Assembly: GCA_025602915.1 (NCBI GenBank)
Contig: JAHLJZ010000053.1
Location: 102,860-166,859, forward strand
DNA length: 64,000 nucleotides
Reading direction: 5' to 3'
Source: Paraphysoderma sedebokerense
Lineage: Eukaryota; Blastocladiomycota; Physodermatomycetes; Physodermatales; Physodermataceae
The notes under the pieces were generated by a model. That model had not been told where the DNA came from. It did not search any database and saw only the letters and a list, made by a program, of their open reading frames with translations. Shown piece by piece: positions 57,446 to 64,000 of this stretch. Made by a program: the position numbers and the translations under genes. Every line of letters starts with the position of its first letter. Position 1 is the stretch's first letter.

Positions 57446-59998
57446 ATGTCTTCAAACGAACCCACCCAGCAACCCAAAGCAACTCCAAATTCATCCACCG
57501 ATCAATCTCTAATGTCAATAACATATCCATTGCGTATTCCTGGTAATTCTCTAACCTATTAATACTGATATTCGGTGTTTGTGTTAGCTTAATGTCATCA
57601 TTGCTAAGGTGAAATTGCTCAATGGATGGCCAAAGCCAAATACGAATATGGAGGAATGGTTCTGAGTTTGGTGACTTTAGTGTATTTATATCAAGGCTTA
57701 AGATCATACGTGGTGCAGTATACTTTTACTGATATTTCACTACTTGCTCATCTAATGTAGCTGTCCTTTTAGGATGTGTCCTTTTCTTGGCTTGGGCAGT
57801 ATCACTATAGAGGATTGAGGTGAGTTACGCTACTCTGGTTCCCAACATCGAGCTGTGCGTACATTCTGACATAAGATGCTTCGCAACCCAGCACTGGTGA
57901 TATTGAGCTGGGATCTTCGATAGTTCTGTTATCGTGGAGTTTAAAAGTGATTTGGGGCCTGATTTTCGACAACATCCCAATCAGGCGGCAGTGAGTTATT
58001 CCCTCGTTTACACTCTCCGGCTGAAACTGAATTTTAATATTCAAATTATGTATAACTTTTTAACTGCAATTTTAGACATTCGAAACCATATCTGCTGATT
58101 GCCTCACTACTGGGCTTCATTGGATTTCTCGCATGTTCATTTGACCGTGGAGTACCCACATGGAACAGTTTCCTCGCATTTGGATTTCTATTACAACTTG
58201 GCGGAGCTTCTTCGGATGTTCTGATAGATGGCATAGTTGTGAAAGCAGGTCGAACTGGGGGCGATGGAAATTCCGCTGATTTACAGTAAATCGTGATTCT
58301 CATATTCTTCAGTAAAGCAGGAGGACAACCTTGTTAACGAAATCTCTTGTATATTACTTCTTGTCTTAGAGTGTTATGCTGGGTAGCTCTCGCAATCGGT
58401 GACATCGTTGCCAACATGGTTGGGGGCGTTCTCGCCACCCCTTATTCAAATGAAGGGAAAGCTAAACTTGAAGCATTCAAAAAAGGCGAGATATCAGAAG
58501 ATGAAGTCTACTCTACGCCTACAGACTCATTGCGATGGTATTTTCGATTGATGCTACTCTTCCCAACAGCTGTGTTCTTGTTAGCCTTATTTTACAAAGA
58601 ACCAAAATCTAAAGTCAAAATTGCTATTCGACCGATTGGAGATAATTTGAATAAAGGTCGTACAAACCCTTGTTCTTACACCTGCTGTACTAAAACCCAT
58701 GGTGTAAGTGTTTTTCAAAATATTATCGACCGTAACAATTTATTTAACATGTCAGTATAGATGGTTTTATATCCACAATGCTTGTCGACTCTCATTGCGG
58801 GCCTCCTGGAATCTTTATAATACACAAGTGCTCAAACTCACGCCGAACGATTTGGCAGTTATAACTACCATCTCTGCTTTTTTCACAATTATTGGAACTC
58901 TTTCTTGTAAGTGGACAATTGCTACAGCGATACAAGACATTTAGATTCATTTTTAGGCTTCAATTGTAGACGGCCGATTCTTCACGAATGTCTCGTATAG
59001 AACAATCTTCTTCTGGACGCAGCTTGGTGTGGCCAGTATGAATTTCTGCTCTTACGGTATAGATTGGAAATGATCCTTTTTTTATTGTGTCTTTTTGTGT
59101 CCGCTATTGATGCGTCATACTTAATAGTACTCGTGAAACGATGGAACCAAGCCTTTGGTATCCCAGATTACGTTTTTCTACTTCTGACTTCCTGTGCAGA
59201 CCAATTAATTAGTCGATTAAATTTTATGCCCTTTTTGGTTTTGGCTGCCCAGGTATGATTCTTGCTTTTTATTGATTTCGAAATAGATCCTAATCAACCG
59301 GAAAATGCTGACCTAGGTTTGTCCAATGAACATGGAGAACACATTTTTTGCCTTACTCATGTCTTTATCAAATTTTACATCGGGGTTTGTTTCCTATTCG
59401 ACCTCTAACGTCATTGCTCTCCGTCTCATTCGTTCCATTCACTTCTATTAGAGCTATTCAAGCCCTTGTATCTAAACCACTCTTAGACTACTTCTCCATT
59501 CGCGACGGCAACTTTACAAACTATCCTTCCCTCGTATTTATAAATTTCGCATTATCACTTGTTCCCCTCTTTCTGGTCAATTTATTGCTTCCGACATTCT
59601 CCTCTATTTTAACCCACGCTGAAAGATTGGAGCACGGGTTGCCGGTATTGATGAAAAGAGTTGGTAGTGAAGACGAGTTAGGAGATTATGATGATGATTT
59701 CGGCAGCGAGTTTGATGATGACGAAGATGTGGGAGCAGGTGGACGTCAGTTGATGGGAAATGAGAGTACGCCTGGCTTCAGTTTGGATAGGAGGGATGTA
59801 GAATCCAGGGGAGTAGGGTCAAGTCGTCTTGGCCGCAGAGGTTCAGGATCTGCGAAAGATGGATTATCAAATTGGACTCACAGTGGAGGCGAAGCAGATC
59901 GTCTGGAACACGGACCGCAAGGGTATATTGAATTAGGCAATTCAAGCGGTAGTATACCGAGGGAGAGGTTAAGAGTTTTAAGCGACGAGAGCTTGTAA
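57446..59998 (+). CDS. BT1-family transporter, copy b (apparent one-base frameshift)
   Basis: Paralogue of the gene at 51441-53578. Exons: 57446-57542, 57609-57712, 57773-57819, 57892-57990, 58077-58285, 58380 to about 58743, 58761 to about 58908, 58980-59056, 59128-59252, 59317-59384 and 59452-59998. Matching landmarks: ITYPLRIPG, YQGLRSYV, FSWLGQYHYR, LLSWSLKVIWGLIFDNIPI, SKPYLLIASLLGFIGFLACS, GVLATPYSNEGKAK, WNLYNTQVLKLTPND, GRFFTNVSYR and LLTSCADQLISRLNFMP. In exon 6 the frame carrying IAIRPIGDNLNK is lost at AAAGGTCGT (58653-58660). Similarity to copy a resumes one base later, so there is one extra G at 58656-58657. No intron fits. The C terminus is longer and more acidic than in copy a (DDDFGSEFDDDEDVG). 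Pseudogene, allelic break or sequencing error. Confidence 0.75.
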
Positions 59999-60265
59999 AT
60001 TTCCTCTAGGATGCATTTTAATTTCATTCTTGTCTAATTATGTATTTAAAAGCAATAAAGCAAATAGTTGTATTTTCTCACTGTAATCACCAGTATGACT
60101 ACATCCGACATCAAGAGGAGAGCAATGCAATAAACAAGTTCGGGATTTTTCCGTATTCCCATCAATCATCGAAATAATTTCCTTCGGTAAACATTGTTAA
60201 CGCACATTATATTCTACCTGTAACACACGAGATACTTCATTTGATGAATCCTAATATCCAACATT
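59999..60265. other. Convergent 3' spacer
   Basis: AT-rich, under 300 bases, between the stop of BT1 copy b and the stop of the minus-strand SMARCE1-like gene. Confidence 0.4.
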
Positions 60266-62735
60266 TCATTGATCTAAAGCCATCATGTCTTCCGTCTCTT
60301 CGTTGCCTTCTTCAAAACTTCCAAATTGACTATCCAAGCTTTCATTCGATTTGTTGAGGCCACCGTCTCCACTGATTGTAGACTCTTGCAACGACGGAGT
60401 ATCGAGATTCACGAGATCCAATGCTGACTCAGATTGCATTGGGAATGGAGTCACTACACTTGGAAAGGCACCCACCCGGGGTGGCATAACACTGCTTGGT
60501 GGTGGGTTTGGATTTTGGTGGCTAGCTGGAGAAGAGGGAGTTTGCGTTGGAGTAGGAGCGGGAAAGGCGGTTGCTTTGCCGATTTCCTTTACAGTGAGAG
60601 ATTGCGAAGATGTCTTAGTCGGAGAGAGACGCGCCAAGTTTAGTTGAGACTGAGAAAGAGTCGGGTTAACCGGTTGCAAAAGCGACAATGTTGATGTGAC
60701 CGGATGTATGGGGTGTTGTGGAATATGTGCTGGAGGTGAAGTTGGTGATTTCAGTACAGATTGTGATACAGATGACGGATTTTGCGATGTTTGAGAGAGT
60801 ACTTGAGACGTGGCTATAGAGGAACTAGAATTCAAGGAAGCGGATTGTGGATTCGAAGACGCCATTTTATTCTGTGCGGAAGTCGATAACGTAGCCGAAG
60901 AAGACGGCGGCGCCACCTGGGTAGGTTTCGTGGGCGAAGTGACTTGGTTTGACTTCGTTGGATCGACTCCCATAGCAAGATCATCATTTGAGCCGGCAGC
61001 TATATCAGCGGGAACATCAAGTTCAATTATTTTTACTCCTCGATACGGTTCAATCACGACATTAAAAGTCTGACAAAAGCGACTTTGGATGTTGGTCAAA
61101 TCCTATTTTAAGCAATTTTAACATGGAGTATAATTAATAATGAGATATATCAAATGACTTCACCTGTAAATCTGTGCGAGTATTTATTTCATTCATGAAC
61201 TGCTTATAAGAAGTCATTTTCGCCTTAAACTCTTTTAATTTTGAAGAGTGCCCCTTTTGCAAACTTGAGACTTCCTTTTGCAAATTTGCCTATCATTCTG
61301 AAAGTTAGGTACAATTTCTTACGGATTCGAGGGCAAAGACTCAGCAACATACCAATCGTTCCTGGAGTTCTTGGGATACCGCTTCAGAATCAGACCTTCT
61401 CGGCGAGATGGGGGTTTCTGTGAACAACAGCACCAGTAAATATGTCAGATTTAGAGTTCGAATAGCACGGGCTGAAAGTAATCAACATACTCGAAAACGG
61501 AGAAAAGATTTCCTCCATGTATTCGTGGTTTCGTCTGTACCGAGCCAAAGAGATATCTCTGGCAGTAATGTGAATTAAATCATCTAATAACACAATGATT
61601 GTGAAAACGGGATATGTGAGTGGGCAAGACTGTTCTCGACTAAGGTTTTCATTTTCATTACAACATACCAGCCATTGGCTCACGAGGAATTGCTGGTCTT
61701 TGAGGAGCAGGCGGGGTTTTTGCTTGATTTCGTTTTCTTTTCGACGATGTTGCAGCTCGAGGAGGTGGAGCAGTCATCTGGGGTGGGACAGTGGAGAATC
61801 GATGATAGGACTGAGCCAATTGCGCTGCCATTCCTATTTGTGGGTTAGGTTGTGGTTGATGTGCTGGTGGGTTAAAATGAGATTGAGCTGGTAATTCCTG
61901 ACGGCGAGCAGGGGTTTTAAAATTGGCTGGGTTGACCTGAATTAATCGGGCTATGGTCGTTCAAGATGTCGTAATCAATTCGAAAGATCGCCCGTTAATA
62001 TTTGGAACCTGCAAGGTTACATATATAAAAACATACTTGATTCATCAGAGGCCAGGTAGTGTACCATCTGAAGTTGAAGGGGATTTCCGTTCACGACGAG
62101 TTGATATCTCTTCTTGGTCATCGAAACAAATCGATCACCCGGTGCGACTCCTTTACTACGTTCATAGATATGCAGCGTCTATCGGATGTATAATTTGCAT
62201 GCAAGCATCAGATTTTGGATATGACGATAAGTTAAATAGGAGGGCGAAGGTATATCTCGGAGTAAACAGCAAAGTAAACAAACCCTGTTGGCGTCTATTT
62301 GGTGTTTGGTCAGATTTTCACTATCGAGCCAAAAGAATCCGTCACAAGCTGGTTCTTCTTGGCCAGAAAGCATCACAAAATATATGATCGTCCCATGCTC
62401 GGGCTTAGCAATGGAAATTGAGAACAGGACATAGAAAGGAGGTGTCAAAAATGAGGAGAACTATGAATGAATCGAAACTGCAGATATCAGTTATTGTTAC
62501 CTTGTCGACATGAGCGAACTGAAAGCTAAACGTTTGCAGAACGGCTATATTAAGGATGTCGGTCAATAAACGAAGTAAAAGTAGTTGTTGACTGGCAACA
62601 GAACGCAATCCTACCATTTGATCTGGCAAGGGTGTCGATGAGTTTATCGAGAGGGAGCTGGGCCTTGACCGGGGGCTGCGAGAGATTTGCCTTGTAGTAA
62701 GCGTCGTGGTTGACCTTCTGATCCGATGCCTTCAT
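60266..62735 (-). CDS. Putative SWI/SNF subunit resembling SMARCE1/BAF57 C-terminal half
   Basis: Exons on -: 62735 to about 62620, an unresolved middle part, then 61936-61679, 61583-61491, 61417-61353, 61289-61164 and 61102-60266, which join in phase. Exon 61936-61679 is Pro/Gln-rich with a nuclear-localisation-like SSKRKRNQAK. The next holds ITARDISLARYRRNHEYMEE, very like the conserved ARFQRNHxLxxEI site of SMARCE1. It is followed at the right distance by a coiled coil (SSLQKGHSSKLKEFKAKM), as in that protein. The C-terminal 230 residues are Ser/Pro/Thr-rich and acidic at the end (EEGNEETEDMMALDQ). No HMG box is visible: exon 1 (KVNHDAYYKANLSQPP) does not look like one. If the match holds, the role is chromatin remodelling in the nucleus. 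It could be an unrelated regulator that shares the short motif. Confidence 0.5.
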
Positions 62736-63353
62736 GATGCAAAAGTGATGCTCAGATGAGGGGATTGGGATTGGGAATGGAAGAAAAGAGGGAAGGAACG
62801 GGAACGTGAGTTCAGCCAGTCACAAGATATATCTGCGGTAATTGATTTGTGGATATTTTTATGCGCAACTGTGTTTGAAAATAAATTCCTTTGAACTGCA
62901 CCATTCTAGTATCAATTCAGCTGCACTTGATTATTGGGCAGATGTGGGAAACCCCATTAAAGAATTATTGAAAGAACGCTTCAAGGAATGATAACGGACG
63001 TATTGAATACACTCTTGCCGTGCAACTCACAGCAGATACTAATCAATTATCGAATAATATCACAATGGTCGGAAGTAATGATAACGAATAGCAACCAGTA
63101 AGGCACATTCAGAATGCAATTACTGCATCGGGTTTTAAATGATGAATCTGCCCTTTCGGGTGCGTCGACTCCCTCGTATCTGCGCAGGAGACATGGCATG
63201 ATCGATATCATCGACATATCACATCATTTGGCAACTATTTACGATTGTAATCACTGTACCGCTTCTTCGCTTATATAGATTGTACATTGCTTATGCTGAT
63301 TGACTGAAATCGATACCGTCTCCTGCTGGACAGAATTTGCGCTTTGAGTACGG
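62736..63353. other. Divergent spacer
   Basis: Between the SMARCE1-like gene (-) and the desaturase (+). No coding signal. The frames at 63337-63525 and 63344-63565 overlap the desaturase in other phases and are shadows. Confidence 0.45.
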
Positions 63354-64000
63354 ATGCATCCTTCTTCTTCGTCGTCTTCCTCGTCAAAGCTCATTTACAA
63401 ACACATCTCGTCGTACGCTCATCCTTCTTGGTATCCATCTATCCCCATCTTCTTGTCCACTGTCGGTGCACACTATTTCCTTCATTTCTATCCGACGCAA
63501 CCACCTTGGCCTCTCCTCCCTCTAGCTGCGCTGTTCCGAATAAAACTCTTCATCATCTGTCATGACTGCGCTCACAACTCATTTTTCCCCTCCAAACAAC
63601 TCAACACACTAGTCGCTTTCTTGTTCTTTCCTGTTTCGGGATATACTCCATACTCCGCTTGGAACACTACCCACAATTACCACCACCGCTACGCAAACAA
63701 CCTCGACAAGGAAGATACCTCCTGGACATTGACAAGTTACTCGCGAAAGTCAAGGACAGAAAGATTTCTTTATAGATTTTTCTGGTCGCCTTATTTGTTT
63801 CTGTCTGGATTAACCCCACTGTTATTTTTCTGCTTTTTTCACCAACTAAAATCCAATAATCCGCTAGAAATCATATTAGAGGGGTCTCTCGCGTTTTATT
63901 TCAGCTTCTCCCGCAGATGGAAATTCGAGCTCGCTTCCTTTATTGTTAGCGCCACCATAGGCATGCTGCTCTTCAACATACAGCACACATTCGAGGGGGT
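63354..64000 (+). CDS. Fatty acid desaturase, DesA type (5' part, runs off the window)
   Basis: An ATG at 63354 opens a frame that stays open to the window edge (215 codons). After a short Ser-rich leader come a hydrophobic helix (SIPIFLSTVGAHYFL) and LFRIKLFIICHDCAHNSFF with His box 1 (HDCAH). A second hydrophobic pair and THNYHHRYANNLDKEDTSW follow, with His box 2 (HNYHH), then a helical segment ending LLFNIQHTFEG, the type of sequence that precedes the C-terminal part of bacterial and fungal DesA-like enzymes. Box 3 lies outside. Membrane di-iron desaturases act on acyl chains in the endoplasmic reticulum using oxygen. The regiospecificity cannot be read from this part. Confidence 0.85.
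   Translation, partial: MHPSSSSSSSSKLIYKHISSYAHPSWYPSIPIFLSTVGAHYFLHFYPTQPPWPLLPLAALFRIKLFIICHDCAHNSFFPSKQLNTLVAFLFFPVSGYTPYSAWNTTHNYHHRYANNLDKEDTSWTLTSYSRKSRTERFLYRFFWSPYLFLSGLTPLLFFCFFHQLKSNNPLEIILEGSLAFYFSFSRRWKFELASFIVSATIGMLLFNIQHTFEG

Noticed and set aside
57860-57870. A TAA in the BT1 copy b frame suggested a premature stop.
   Set aside because: It lies inside a 72-base GT-AG intron (57820-57891). Splicing there joins exons in the phase that matches copy a.
1-64000. CRISPR arrays, bacterial operons, rRNA or obvious tRNA genes.
   Set aside because: The window is intron-rich eukaryotic DNA. I saw no spaced direct repeats of CRISPR type and no stretch I could fold by eye into a convincing tRNA.

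Overview
This is eukaryotic nuclear DNA, AT-rich and gene-dense. Genes are split by short GT-AG introns, mostly about 50-110 bases. Gene content points to a flagellated early-diverging fungus of the chytrid type, or a close opisthokont relative. It includes a mitoferrin-type carrier, an EHD ATPase, Vti1 SNARE, cyclin H, THADA/Trm732, a GPI-anchored wall-type protein and BT1-family transporters. The best lifestyle clue is an IQUB homologue (37.4-40.1 kb), a flagellar protein normally kept only by organisms that build motile axonemes. The species cannot be named from this window.

Layout. 0-6.6 kb: the 3' end of an unrecognised gene, then mitoferrin, an EHD-family ATPase and the v-SNARE Vti1, all on +. 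7.1-16.8 kb: a tandem array of five paralogous secreted proteins with an ADP-ribosyltransferase-like core, all on + and all with the same intron position. Two of the five carry coding breaks. 18.3-19.4 kb: a Ser/Pro-rich unknown protein. 19.9-33.5 kb: two tandem ~6 kb genes on - for large surface receptors (signal peptide, IPT/TIG-like and cadherin-like repeats, Cys-rich module, multi-pass membrane region). A pseudogenic fragment of a third copy lies between them, and the first copy has lost its Cys-rich module and part of its membrane region.

34.3-40.1 kb: a largely intronless low-complexity protein and IQUB, both on -. 41.1-42.2 kb: a strongly biased, TATA-driven, GPI-anchored secreted protein. 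42.8-51.3 kb: cyclin H (+) converging on THADA (-). 51.4-60 kb: a mirror-image block, BT1 transporter (-), 7TM protein (-), 7TM protein (+), BT1 transporter (+). The second BT1 copy has an apparent one-base frameshift. 60.3-62.7 kb: a protein resembling the C-terminal half of SMARCE1/BAF57 (-). 63.4 kb to the edge: the start of a DesA-type fatty-acid desaturase (+).

The housekeeping genes do not form one pathway. The accessory regions (secreted ART-like array, duplicated surface receptors, 7TM/BT1 block) are the expanding and decaying families here. Their secreted or membrane character fits contact with hosts, prey or the environment, but that is inference. The ART-like array is the best candidate for an undescribed system.
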